Assembly (NCBI RefSeq): GCF_015291725.1
Contig: NZ_CP030038.1
Coordinates: 8,297,001 to 8,361,000, forward strand
Length of the DNA: 64,000 nucleotides
From: Bradyrhizobium sp. CCBAU 51765
GTDB lineage: Bacteria > Pseudomonadota > Alphaproteobacteria > Rhizobiales > Xanthobacteraceae
Reading direction: 5' to 3'
This document shows, piece by piece, positions 32,672 to 40,972 of the stretch (positions within the stretch are counted from its first letter, which is position 1; the number at the start of each line of letters is the position of its first letter). The position numbers and the translations under genes were made by a program. The notes beneath the pieces were generated by a model. The model was not told where the DNA came from, made no database searches, and saw nothing but the letters and a program-made list of their open reading frames with translations.

Positions 32672-33484
32672 CTACCGCGTCTCGCAAAACTCCCTCATTG
32701 CAGCTGCCACGGCGCCCGCGACCGCTTCGTGCCGCTCCGCCGAGTTCAGCTCCATTTCCTCGTCGCGATTGATGATCGAGCCGGCCTCGAGCAGCACCGC
32801 GGCGCTCCTCGTCCGCGACAGCACGATGAGCCCGTCATAGCGATAGACGCCGACGTCCTTGTCGAGCAGCTGGCGCCGGTAGCGGCCCATCACCGGCAGG
32901 GTGTACTGGCTGGCATAGCGCAGGCCCTGCTCCTTCAACTGCCTGCCGATCATCCGGGCCAGCATCAGGCTGGTGGCGAAGTGCGGATTCTGCCGCGACA
33001 CGAACAGCGAGTGCCCCGAAAAACGGTCGCTGAAATAGCTCTTTGCGCCGTCGAACTCCCAGGTCTCGAGCAGCTTGTCCGGCACCGAATCGTGATGCAC
33101 CGACAGGAACAGATCGGTCCGGCCTTGATTCGCGGCACTGATGCGCTTGAACAGGCTCGGCCGAGCCTTGCCGTCCGTGACAAGCAGGCGGGCTTCGGCA
33201 AAGCCTTCCGACTTGAGCTTCGCCGTGATCAGTCTGGCGAGGCGGAAGTTGAAGCCGAACTCAGGATCATTGCGCGCGCTCAGCGCGCCGTAGGAGTCCG
33301 GGGTGTGCCCGACGTCCACGACGATCCTGAATCTCGGCATCTCGCATTTGGCCGGTGGCGACGGCTTCGGCCTGGGTCTTGCAATCTTTCGTGCGGCAGC
33401 CGCCTCGCCGGCATCGACAAGGGCGAGCGACGACAGCAGGATCGACGCGACCAGCCCGGCGATGATGCTGCGCGATTGCCCCAA
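32672..33484 (-). CDS. N-acetylmuramoyl-L-alanine amidase (Amidase_3)
   Basis: A 270-residue exported zinc hydrolase that cleaves the amide bond between murein glycan and stem peptide. It has an N-terminal hydrophobic signal (IIAGLVASILLSSLALVDAGEA) and a Pro/Lys-rich linker. Zinc ligands are His60 (VVDVGHTPDSYG), Glu75 and His130 (FLSVHHDS); the catalytic Glu is 233 (LLEAGSIIN). There is no AMIN domain. The start is a TTG at 33484 behind GGAG. Confidence 0.92.
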   Translation of the reverse strand: MGQSRSIIAGLVASILLSSLALVDAGEAAAARKIARPRPKPSPPAKCEMPRFRIVVDVGHTPDSYGALSARNDPEFGFNFRLARLITAKLKSEGFAEARLLVTDGKARPSLFKRISAANQGRTDLFLSVHHDSVPDKLLETWEFDGAKSYFSDRFSGHSLFVSRQNPHFATSLMLARMIGRQLKEQGLRYASQYTLPVMGRYRRQLLDKDVGVYRYDGLIVLSRTRSAAVLLEAGSIINRDEEMELNSAERHEAVAGAVAAAMREFCETR

Positions 33485-33608
33485 GCGATACTCCGCTGCC
33501 GCGACCCGCGGGCGGCGACGAAGCCCGCGAGTTGTTTTCGGGAAGATTGGCGCGGGAATTGGAGTGCGTCAACGCAAGATAACGCTCGTGTCCCGGGCAC
33601 GAGAGAGA

Positions 33609-34505
33609 TCAGACCGGCCTTTCTCCCTTCACCGTCACGCGCGTGCCCGAGCGCGTGTGCGGCCAGTAGTCCCACATCGCGCGGTGCTGGGTGCAGCGGT
33701 TGTCCCAGAAGGCGATGGCGTTCTCGGTCCAGCGGAAGCGGCACTGGAACAGCGGGTTCTCGGCGTGCTGGTAGAGATAAGCCAGCATCGCATCGCTCTC
33801 GTCGCGCGGGATGCCGTTGATGTGGCGGGTGAAGCCGCGATTGACGTAGAGCGCCTTCCTGCCCGTGACCGGATGCGTGCGCACGACGGGATGCTCGGCA
33901 TGCGGATAGGACGGACGATCGGCGACGCCGTAATTGGCGTAGAGCCCGCGATAGATCGGTTCGCCATCGTGCAGCGCGGTGAGCCCGTCGAGATAGGCCT
34001 TCATGCGGTCCGACAGCGCCTCATAGGCCGCGTACATGTTGGCGAACAGCGTGTCGCCGCCGCGTGGCGGGCATTGCCTGATGTAAAGGATCGAGCCCAT
34101 CGGCGGCTCGAGATCGCAGGACACGTCGGAATGCCAGCCCTCGCCATTGGCGCGCGGCGAATTCTTGTCGGCGTAGATCTTCATCAAGGCCGGGTCTTCG
34201 TCCTCGTGGGGAGCTGCGGGATGGACATGCAGCTCGCCAAACTTGCGGCCGAAGGCGAGGTGCTGCTGCGGCGTGATGTGCTGGTTGCGAAAGAAGATGA
34301 CGAGATTCTCGGCGAGCGCACGGTGGATCTCGTCCATCTGCCGGTTGGAGCGGGCATCGTCGGAGACGAGCCTGCCGATCTCGACGCCCGAGATTTCCGC
34401 GCCGATGATGGGTGTGAGCTTTTCGACGGCGATGGTCTCGTATGGCGCGCCGTCCTCCGTCGTGTGGCGATAGCGCGGGCCCTGCTTGCCGGCGAGTGAG
34501 CTCAT
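33609..34505 (-). CDS. TauD/TfdA-family Fe(II)/2-oxoglutarate dioxygenase
   Basis: A 298-residue dioxygenase that couples 2-oxoglutarate decarboxylation to oxidation of a substrate. The iron facial triad is visible as GWHSDVSC (HxD) and the distal His in CTQHRAMWDYWPHTR, with the Arg that binds 2-oxoglutarate following. The region HPVVRTHPVTGRKALYVNRGF is typical of TauD, TfdA and related enzymes. The substrate (taurine, a sulfonate or an aryloxyacetate) cannot be decided. The gene stands alone. Confidence 0.9.
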   Translation of the reverse strand: MSSLAGKQGPRYRHTTEDGAPYETIAVEKLTPIIGAEISGVEIGRLVSDDARSNRQMDEIHRALAENLVIFFRNQHITPQQHLAFGRKFGELHVHPAAPHEDEDPALMKIYADKNSPRANGEGWHSDVSCDLEPPMGSILYIRQCPPRGGDTLFANMYAAYEALSDRMKAYLDGLTALHDGEPIYRGLYANYGVADRPSYPHAEHPVVRTHPVTGRKALYVNRGFTRHINGIPRDESDAMLAYLYQHAENPLFQCRFRWTENAIAFWDNRCTQHRAMWDYWPHTRSGTRVTVKGERPV

Positions 34506-34540
34506 GGCGTGTCTCCCGATCGTTTTGATTGGGAGTCATC

Positions 34541-34580
34541 GTAGCCGGGATGGAGCGAAGCGCAATCCGGGAACGACCGC
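34541..34580. repeat. Partial dispersed repeat (GTAGCCGGGATGGAGCG type)
   Basis: GTAGCCGGGATGGAGCGAAGCG then CAATCCGGG resembles the family at 14511 but lacks the other end. It lies between the dioxygenase gene and ispG. Confidence 0.45.
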
Positions 34581-34582
34581 GC

Positions 34583-34620
34583 AAAAAATAAGGCGGGTTG
34601 CGCTTCGCGAACCCGCCTTG
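34583..34620 (-). terminator. Intrinsic terminator after ispG
   Basis: Read on the minus strand, AAGGCGGGTTCGCG and CGCAACCCGCCTT form a strong GC stem followed by ATTTTTTG. It begins about 24 bp after the ispG stop codon and is the clearest rho-independent terminator in the window. Confidence 0.8.
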
Positions 34621-34643
34621 CAATTCCAATATTTGAGCGAGCC

Positions 34644-35927
34644 CTATTCCGCCGCTGATACCGGCACCTTGGCGCCCTGGCCGTAGCGCTGGTCGATGTA
34701 GTCGATCACCAGCGCCTTGAAGTCGGCGGAGATGGTCGGGCCGCGCAGCGTGCGGAACTTCTTGCCATCGACGAACACGGGCGCGGCCGGGGCTTCGCCG
34801 GTGCCCGGCAGCGAGATGCCGATATTGGCATGCTTGGATTCGCCGGGGCCGTTGACGATGCAGCCCATCACCGCGACGTTGAGCTCTTCGACGCCAGGAT
34901 ATTTCGTCTTCCAGGTCGGCATCTCGTCGCGGATGAAATCCTGGATCGAGCGCGCCAGTTCCTGGAACGTGGTCGAAGTGGTGCGGCCGCAGCCGGGGCA
35001 GGCCGCAACCAGCGGCACGAAGGTGCGGAAGCCCATGGTCTGCAAGAGCTCCTGGCCGACCTGCACCTCGCGGGTACGGTCGCCGCCGGGCTCCGGCGTC
35101 AGCGAGATGCGGATGGTGTCGCCGATGCCCTGCTGCAGCAGGATGCCGAGCGCGGCGGAGGACGCCACGATGCCCTTCGAGCCCATGCCGGCCTCGGTGA
35201 GGCCGAGATGGATGGCGTAGTCGGAGCGCGACGCGAGATCCTGGTAGACCGCGATGAGATCCTGCACCGCCGAGACCTTTGCGGAGAGGATGATGCGGTC
35301 CTTGGGCATGCCGAGCTCTTCGGCGCGCGCGGCCGAGAGCAGCGCGGACTGCACCATGGCCTCGCGCGTCACCGCGCGCACGTCGCGCGGATTGGGCGAC
35401 GCGGCATTCTCGTCCATCAGCTTGGTCAGGAGCTCCTGGTCGAGCGAGCCCCAATTGGCGCCGATGCGGACCGGCTTGTTGTTCTTGTTCGCGATCTCGA
35501 TGATGTCGGCGAACTGGGTGTCGCGCTTGTCCTTGAAGCCGACATTGCCGGGATTGATGCGGTATTTCGCCAGCGCCTCGGCGCAGGCCGGATAGGCCGC
35601 AAGCAGCTTGTGGCCGATATAATGGAAGTCGCCGATCAGGGGCGTCGTGATGCCGCGCTTGGCGAGGCCGTCACGGATGTGCGGAACGGCGGCAGCGGCC
35701 TCCTCACGGTCCACGGTGATGCGGACCATTTCGGAGCCGGCGCGCGCGAGCGCTGCGACCTGGGCGATGGTGCCGTCGATGTCGGCGGTGTCGGTGTTGG
35801 TCATCGACTGCACGACGATCGGCGCACCGCCGCCAACGGCGACGTTGCCGACCTTGACCTGAGTGGTCCGGTGCCGGGGCGCGGGGCCCGCGACGTCGGA
35901 ATCGAGGGGATTTTCGAGCTTGTTCAT
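34644..35927 (-). CDS. ispG: 4-hydroxy-3-methylbut-2-en-1-yl diphosphate synthase
   Basis: A 427-residue [4Fe-4S] enzyme of the non-mevalonate isoprenoid pathway that converts methylerythritol cyclodiphosphate to HMBPP. Signature stretches are VQSMTNTDT at the N-terminus, the cluster cysteines in CPGCGRTTSTTFQ and GCIVNGPGES, and the VGNVAVGG opening. ATG at 35927 was chosen over an in-frame TTG nine bases upstream. A terminator follows. Its product feeds the polyprenyl synthase encoded at 25327. Confidence 0.97.
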   Translation of the reverse strand: MNKLENPLDSDVAGPAPRHRTTQVKVGNVAVGGGAPIVVQSMTNTDTADIDGTIAQVAALARAGSEMVRITVDREEAAAAVPHIRDGLAKRGITTPLIGDFHYIGHKLLAAYPACAEALAKYRINPGNVGFKDKRDTQFADIIEIANKNNKPVRIGANWGSLDQELLTKLMDENAASPNPRDVRAVTREAMVQSALLSAARAEELGMPKDRIILSAKVSAVQDLIAVYQDLASRSDYAIHLGLTEAGMGSKGIVASSAALGILLQQGIGDTIRISLTPEPGGDRTREVQVGQELLQTMGFRTFVPLVAACPGCGRTTSTTFQELARSIQDFIRDEMPTWKTKYPGVEELNVAVMGCIVNGPGESKHANIGISLPGTGEAPAAPVFVDGKKFRTLRGPTISADFKALVIDYIDQRYGQGAKVPVSAAE

Positions 35928-35939
35928 GGGGTCCAAATA

Positions 35940-36893
35940 TCAGGTTTTGGTGACGTTCAGCAATGCATCACGCGGCGCCGCAGCCACTTGGCTCGGACGG
36001 TTAACCAGAAAAAGCCCAGCAATTACAAGTACCGCAGCGGCCCCGAATGCCAGGCTCAGGGTGTCGTGCATGATGAAATAGCTACCGACCACGCCAAACA
36101 AAGGGGTGATGAAGGTAAAAGCCGACAATTTGCTGGCCGAATAGGCCTTCACCAGCGCGAACCAAAGCGTGAACGTGGTTCCCACCACCCAGATCGCCTG
36201 GAACGCCATCAGGCCGATCGATAGCGGGGCCGGCATGTGCGTGATGGATTCGCCGAACAGCCAGGCCGCCAGCCCCAGGATCGGGATCGAGGTCGCGACC
36301 TGATAGCCCAGCGCCTTCTCGGGTGCGGCGAAGCGTAGCCGCGTGCCCTTGGCGACCAGCGTCGTCGCGGCCCACAGCGCAGCGCCGCCGACGATCATGA
36401 GGTCGCCGAGCAGAACATGCGAATCGACATTGGGCTGCGGCACGCCGATCGCGAGGGCGACGCCGGCAAAGCTGATGGCCAGGCCCAGCCATTGCGAGCC
36501 GCCAAGACGCTCGCCAAGCACCTGGTAGGAGCCGAGCGCGACGAAGAACGGCGCCGTGTAGAGGAACACCACCGCACGCGAAGCAGACGTGAAGCGCAAC
36601 CCCTGGAAGATCAGTACGAACTCGATGCCGAACATCAGCCCGGCGATCAGGCCGGGCTTCCAGGTGCCGTCGCGTTCGAAGAAATTGACGCCACGCAGGG
36701 TGCCGATGACGAACAGCACCGGCAGCGCGCCCATCGAGCGGATGGTGGCCTGGAGCATCGGCGGAATGTCCGGCAGCACCAGCTTCACCGCGATCTGGTT
36801 GAACCCCCAGGTCAGGCACAGCATGAGCATCAGGGCAATGGCGCCGGCACTGAGGGGGCGTGCGGCGGAGGGCACGATTTGAGCTGAGGACAT
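35940..36893 (-). CDS. EamA-family (DMT) transporter
   Basis: A 317-residue inner-membrane protein with ten hydrophobic segments in two EamA halves (CLTWGFNQIAVKL at the start of the first; ALWAATTLVAKGTRL at the start of the second). Such proteins export metabolites or amino acids. The start at 36893 was taken as the first ATG with GGGAAG before it. It lies 35 bp downstream of the Zur-like gene on the same strand and 13 bp upstream of ispG, so the three may be read together. Confidence 0.87.
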   Translation of the reverse strand: MSSAQIVPSAARPLSAGAIALMLMLCLTWGFNQIAVKLVLPDIPPMLQATIRSMGALPVLFVIGTLRGVNFFERDGTWKPGLIAGLMFGIEFVLIFQGLRFTSASRAVVFLYTAPFFVALGSYQVLGERLGGSQWLGLAISFAGVALAIGVPQPNVDSHVLLGDLMIVGGAALWAATTLVAKGTRLRFAAPEKALGYQVATSIPILGLAAWLFGESITHMPAPLSIGLMAFQAIWVVGTTFTLWFALVKAYSASKLSAFTFITPLFGVVGSYFIMHDTLSLAFGAAAVLVIAGLFLVNRPSQVAAAPRDALLNVTKT

Positions 36894-36928
36894 TTCTTCC
36901 CGAATACCGGCTTGGCGCCGTTGTTGGT

Positions 36929-37423
36929 CTATGCAGTCTTCTGACAATGGGTGCAGACGCCCGTGATCTCCACCACGGACAATTTGGGAGCGAAGCCCGA
37001 GGCGCGCGCGGCCGCGTTGAGATCCCCTGCAAAGGACGCCGACGGGATCTCGCCAACGAGGCCACAGCGCTCGCAGATCAGGAACGCCACAGCCGAGGTC
37101 GCATCGTGATCATGGGCGGCACAGGCGAGATAGGCATTGCGGCTCTCGATGCGATGCACGAGGCCGTTGGCCATCAGGAAATCGAGGGCGCGATAGACCG
37201 TGATCGGGGCCGGCCGCGCCATCGACTTGGCGAGCTCGTCGATCACCTCGTAGGCGCCGAGCGGGCGATGGCTGGAGAGCAGCGCGCTCAGCACCTGACG
37301 GCGAATTGGCGTGAATTTCTGCGCACGCTGCTCGCACACCGCCTCGGCATGCGCGAGCGCATCCGCGGTGCAGCGGCGGTGATCGTGATCGGGCGCGGGA
37401 AATACCGGGTTTGCGAGGGTCAT
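36929..37423 (-). CDS. zur: Fur-family regulator, probably Zur
   Basis: A 164-residue winged-helix metalloregulator. It opens HDHRRCTADALAHAEAVCEQRAQKFTPIRRQVLSALL, with the DNA-binding part at ITVYRALDFLMANGLVHRIES. The two CxxC pairs of the structural zinc site are CERCG and CTHCQ. The His-rich N-terminus and the spacing fit Zur better than Fur, but metal specificity cannot be proven. No znuABC genes lie nearby. Confidence 0.82.
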   Translation of the reverse strand: MTLANPVFPAPDHDHRRCTADALAHAEAVCEQRAQKFTPIRRQVLSALLSSHRPLGAYEVIDELAKSMARPAPITVYRALDFLMANGLVHRIESRNAYLACAAHDHDATSAVAFLICERCGLVGEIPSASFAGDLNAAARASGFAPKLSVVEITGVCTHCQKTA

Positions 37424-37533
37424 GCGGCCGACCTTTTAGCATTTCGGCCCGGGAACCCAAAGCACGACACTGCAAACGGCTGCCAGCCATGCCCGCGCTG
37501 CGGGACAGCCACCCGCTAATCCGCCATGAAATA

Positions 37534-37553
37534 ATCATAAGCTTGCTTATGAT
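37534..37553. promoter_or_regulatory. Palindromic operator of the marR-emrAB operon
   Basis: ATCATAAGC, TT, GCTTATGAT: nine-base perfect arms around a two-base spacer, 27 bp upstream of the marR ATG. The size and symmetry suit a MarR dimer, so autoregulation of the operon is the simple reading. A further half site, TGCTTATTGG, begins at 37560. Confidence 0.7.
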
Positions 37554-37580
37554 ATCTCCTGCTTATTGGAGACCAAGCTC

Positions 37581-38063
37581 ATGACCCGCGGGTCTGTCGA
37601 CCAGAACTTCCTGTTCACGCTCGCAGAGCTCTACCGCCTGCTGCGCGTCTATGCCGACAAGGAGGCCTCGCGGTTCGGCATCACCCGCGCGCAATGGGCC
37701 GTGCTGGCCAAGGTCGAGCGCAGCGAGGGCATGAAGCAGTCGGAGCTCGCCGAACTGCTCGAGGTGCAGCCGATCACGCTGACGCGTCTGATCGACAAGC
37801 TCTGCGACAACGACTGGCTCGAACGGCGCAGCGACGCCTCGGACCGCCGCGTCAAGCGCCTCTATTTGAAGAAGGCCGGCCGGCAGCTGCTCGGCCGGAT
37901 GACCGGGCTCAGGTCCGAGATCACCGCCAACGCGCTCGGCGGCATCAATCCGGCGGATGCCCACCGTCTCCTCACCCAGCTCGAAACCATCAAGGAAAAC
38001 GTGCGGACCGTGATCCAGGCCAGCGGTGCGGAACAAGCGCGTAAGGAGCAGCGCTATGGCTGA
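37581..38063 (+). CDS. MarR-family transcriptional regulator
   Basis: A 160-residue winged-helix repressor. The recognition region is EGMKQSELAELLEVQPITLTRLIDKLCDNDWLERR and the wing is ASDRRVKRLYL. ATG at 37581 was chosen over a TTG five codons upstream, with GGAG in between. It overlaps emrA by eight bases and carries a perfect palindrome upstream, so it probably represses its own efflux operon. The inducer is unknown; MarR proteins often respond to phenolics or flavonoids. Confidence 0.92.
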   Translation: MTRGSVDQNFLFTLAELYRLLRVYADKEASRFGITRAQWAVLAKVERSEGMKQSELAELLEVQPITLTRLIDKLCDNDWLERRSDASDRRVKRLYLKKAGRQLLGRMTGLRSEITANALGGINPADAHRLLTQLETIKENVRTVIQASGAEQARKEQRYG

Positions 38064-39237
38064 TCAGATTCTCAAGTTCCAGCCCGAGCAGAAGAGCGAG
38101 GGCGGCAAGCCGGCGAAGAAAGCCGGCGCCGATCCGCGCCGCCGCCTGGTGGCGGGCCTGCGCCGCTATCGCCGTTTCCTGTTGCTGGTCGTGCTGCCGG
38201 TCGTCGTCGCCATCGGCGGCCTCACCTTCTATCTCAATGGCGGACGCTATGTCGGCACCGACGACGCCTATGTCGGCGCGCAGAAGGTGCTGGTGACGCC
38301 CGACATCTCCGGCAAGATCCAGAAGGTGGTCGTGAAGGAGGGCCAGCTCGTCAAGCAGGGCGACGTGCTGTTCGAGATCGACCCCGTGCCGTTCCGCCTC
38401 GCGGTGGACGAGGCCAGAGCACAGCTGACGCAGGCGCAGACGACCTATGACAATCTCGGCGCCAACATCAAGATCTACGGCGACATGCTCAACCTCGCCC
38501 AGCAGGGCGTCGACCTGAAGCAGCGCGACGTCGAGCGCAAGCAGGCGCTGGTAAAGAACAGTTTCGGCTCGCAGCTCGATCTCGACAACGCAGCGAATGC
38601 GCTGGTCACGTCCGGGTCCATCGCGCAATATGTCAGGCAGCAGCTCTCCACGGCGAAGACCCAGCTACTCGGCGATCCCGACCTGCCGCTGGAAAAATTC
38701 CCGGCCTATGCGGAGGCCAAGGCCAAGCTCGACAATGCCGAACGCAATCTCGACCACGCCGTGGTGCGCGCCTCGATGGGCGGCGTGGCGACGCAGGTCG
38801 AGCAGATCCAGCTCGGCCGCTACGTCGCTGCCGGCACGCCGGTATTCACCATCATCGACGTCGCCCATCCCTGGGTCGACGCCAACCCGAAGGAGAGCGA
38901 CCTCACCTACGTCACCGAAGGACAGCCCGTGACGCTCGAGGTCGACGCGTTCCCGAACCACGTCTTCAAGGGCAAGATCGGCTCGCTCTCTCCGGGCACC
39001 GGTGCGCAGTTCGCGATCCTGCCGCCGCAGAACGCCACCGGCAACTTCGTCAAGGTGGTGCAGCGCGTGCCGATCCGGATCTATTTCGACGAAACCGACA
39101 AATATGTGCGGAAGCTGAAAGCCGGCATGAGCGTCTATGCCACCATCGACACCGGCCACAAGCGCTCGCTGGCCGGCCTGTTCGGCTTGTCGGCGACCGC
39201 GGGCCAGGACAAAGACCACGACAAAGATCAAGACTAA
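38056..39237 (+). CDS. emrA: HlyD/EmrA-type membrane fusion protein
   Basis: A 393-residue periplasmic adaptor with one N-terminal membrane segment (FLLLVVLPVVVAIGGLTFYL near 42-61). It has the lipoyl-like half motif GRYVGTDDAYVGAQKVLVTPDISGKIQKVVV, a coiled-coil hairpin near 110-210 and the second half motif NLDHAVVRASMGGVATQV. It links EmrB to an outer-membrane channel. The ATG follows AAGGAGC and overlaps the marR stop. Confidence 0.93.
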   Translation: MADQILKFQPEQKSEGGKPAKKAGADPRRRLVAGLRRYRRFLLLVVLPVVVAIGGLTFYLNGGRYVGTDDAYVGAQKVLVTPDISGKIQKVVVKEGQLVKQGDVLFEIDPVPFRLAVDEARAQLTQAQTTYDNLGANIKIYGDMLNLAQQGVDLKQRDVERKQALVKNSFGSQLDLDNAANALVTSGSIAQYVRQQLSTAKTQLLGDPDLPLEKFPAYAEAKAKLDNAERNLDHAVVRASMGGVATQVEQIQLGRYVAAGTPVFTIIDVAHPWVDANPKESDLTYVTEGQPVTLEVDAFPNHVFKGKIGSLSPGTGAQFAILPPQNATGNFVKVVQRVPIRIYFDETDKYVRKLKAGMSVYATIDTGHKRSLAGLFGLSATAGQDKDHDKDQD

Positions 39238-39275
39238 GAAAGACCGAGCTCGAGACTGCGACAAGGACTGATCCG

Positions 39276-40832
39276 ATGTCCGACGCCAATGCCAGCCTGA
39301 TGGTCCCCGGCCTGCGCCGGAACATGGTGACGATCTGCGCCATGACCGCGACCGTCATGCAGGCGCTGGACACCACGATCGCCAACGTCGCCCTGCCATA
39401 CATGCAGGGCACGCTGTCGGCCTCGCAGGACCAGATCAACTGGGTGCTGACCTCCTACATCGTCGCCGCCGCAATCATGACGGCGCCGGTGGGCTGGATC
39501 GCCAACCGCTTCGGCCGCAAGCGCATCTTCATCATCTGCTCGGCCGGCTTCACCATGGCCTCGGTGCTGTGCGGCCTCGCGCAGGACATCAACCAGATGG
39601 TGCTGTTCCGCCTGCTGCAAGGCGTGTTCGGCGCGGCCCTGGTGCCGTTGTCGCAGTCGGTCATGCTCGACTATTACACGCTCCAGGAGCGCGCCAAGGC
39701 GATGTCGATCTGGGGCATGGGCGTGATGATGGGCCCGATCATGGGGCCGTCCCTGGGCGCCTGGCTCACCGAGACCTATTCCTGGCACTGGGTGTTCTTC
39801 GTCAATCTGCCGTTCGGCGCCATCACCGTGCTCGGGCTGATCCTCTTCATGGACGAGACCAGGAAGGACCTCAGCCTCAAATTCGACTGGTTCGGTTTCG
39901 CCGCGCTGGCGATCGCGATCGGCTCGCTGCAGCTCGCGCTCGACCGGGGCGAGCAACTGGGCTGGCTCGAATCCAACGAGATCCTGGCGGAGTTCATCGT
40001 CTCGGCCGTCGCCTTCTATTTCTTCCTCGCGCATTCGTTCACGACCTCGACCCCGTTCATCCGCTTCGCGCTGTTTCGAGACCGCAACTTCGTCACCGGC
40101 TGCGTGTTCATGATCGTAATGGGGCTCGTGCTGTTCTCGACCATGGCGCTGGCCTCGCCCTACATGCAGAACGTGATCGGCTATCCCATCATCACCGCCG
40201 GCCTGCTGCTGGCGAGCCGCGGCATCGGCACCTTCTTCGCGATGATGCTGGTCGGCCGCATGATGCGTTATTTCGAGGCGCGCACGCTGATCATCTCCGG
40301 CCTGACGCTGACCGCAGGCTCGCTGTTCCAGATGACCGGCTGGACCGACCTGACCCAGGTGCCGGAGATCGTCACCGTCAGCGTCATCCAGGGCTTCGGC
40401 TTCGGCCTCGTCTTCGTGCCGCTCTCGACCGTGGCGTTCCTGACGCTGTCGAACGAGCTGCGCACCGACGGCACCGCGATGCTGACCCTGATGCGCAACG
40501 TTGCGAGCTCGGTCGGCATTTCCGTCGTCATCGCCGAGCTGACGCAGGGCACGCGGCGGACCTATGCGATCCTCTCCGAGCACGTCAATCCGTTCAACCA
40601 CGCGCTGCAGATGCCCAGCGTCAGCGGCATGATCAATCTGTCCACCGACCTCGGCCGCGCCATGGCCGACCGGATGGTCAGCGTGCAGGCGCAGATCATT
40701 GCCTTCGCGCACGACTACCAGCTGGTAATGGTCTTCATCCTCTGCACCATCCCGCTCGCGTTCCTGATCGGCTCGACCAAGGCCACGCTGCGCAAGCAGG
40801 CGGCGGGGCCGGAGCATGCAGTGATGGAGTAA
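39276..40832 (+). CDS. emrB: DHA2-family MFS efflux pump EmrB
   Basis: A 518-residue, 14-segment major facilitator of the DHA2 type. Motifs include LDTTIANVALPYMQGTLSAS near 30 and GWIANRFGRKRIFI (motif A), and the motif C-like GMGVMMGPIMGPSLGAWL. It pumps hydrophobic compounds out together with EmrA. It starts 38 bp after emrA and ends the operon. No outer-membrane channel gene is adjacent, so a TolC-like channel encoded elsewhere is needed. Confidence 0.94.
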   Translation: MSDANASLMVPGLRRNMVTICAMTATVMQALDTTIANVALPYMQGTLSASQDQINWVLTSYIVAAAIMTAPVGWIANRFGRKRIFIICSAGFTMASVLCGLAQDINQMVLFRLLQGVFGAALVPLSQSVMLDYYTLQERAKAMSIWGMGVMMGPIMGPSLGAWLTETYSWHWVFFVNLPFGAITVLGLILFMDETRKDLSLKFDWFGFAALAIAIGSLQLALDRGEQLGWLESNEILAEFIVSAVAFYFFLAHSFTTSTPFIRFALFRDRNFVTGCVFMIVMGLVLFSTMALASPYMQNVIGYPIITAGLLLASRGIGTFFAMMLVGRMMRYFEARTLIISGLTLTAGSLFQMTGWTDLTQVPEIVTVSVIQGFGFGLVFVPLSTVAFLTLSNELRTDGTAMLTLMRNVASSVGISVVIAELTQGTRRTYAILSEHVNPFNHALQMPSVSGMINLSTDLGRAMADRMVSVQAQIIAFAHDYQLVMVFILCTIPLAFLIGSTKATLRKQAAGPEHAVME

Positions 40833-40843
40833 CGGATCGGCCT

Positions 40844-40968
40844 CGTGCCCCGGACGCAGCGCAACGCTTCTTCAGCGGTGCGCTGCAGAGCCGGGGCCCA
40901 TGCCCACGGCACCGTGGATCCCGGTCTGCGGCGCAGCGTTACACGCCGCACCGCGCCCAGGATACGAG
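40844..40968. repeat. Dispersed repeat (CCCGGACGCAGCGCAACGC type)
   Basis: CGTGCCCCGGACGCAGCGCAACGCTTCTTCAGCGGTGCGCTGCAG is a close relative of the left half of 18806-18967. The right half carries GCGGCGCAGCGTTACACGCCGCACC. It lies between convergent emrB and the phosphotransferase gene. Confidence 0.62.
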
Positions 40969-40972
40969 AGTC

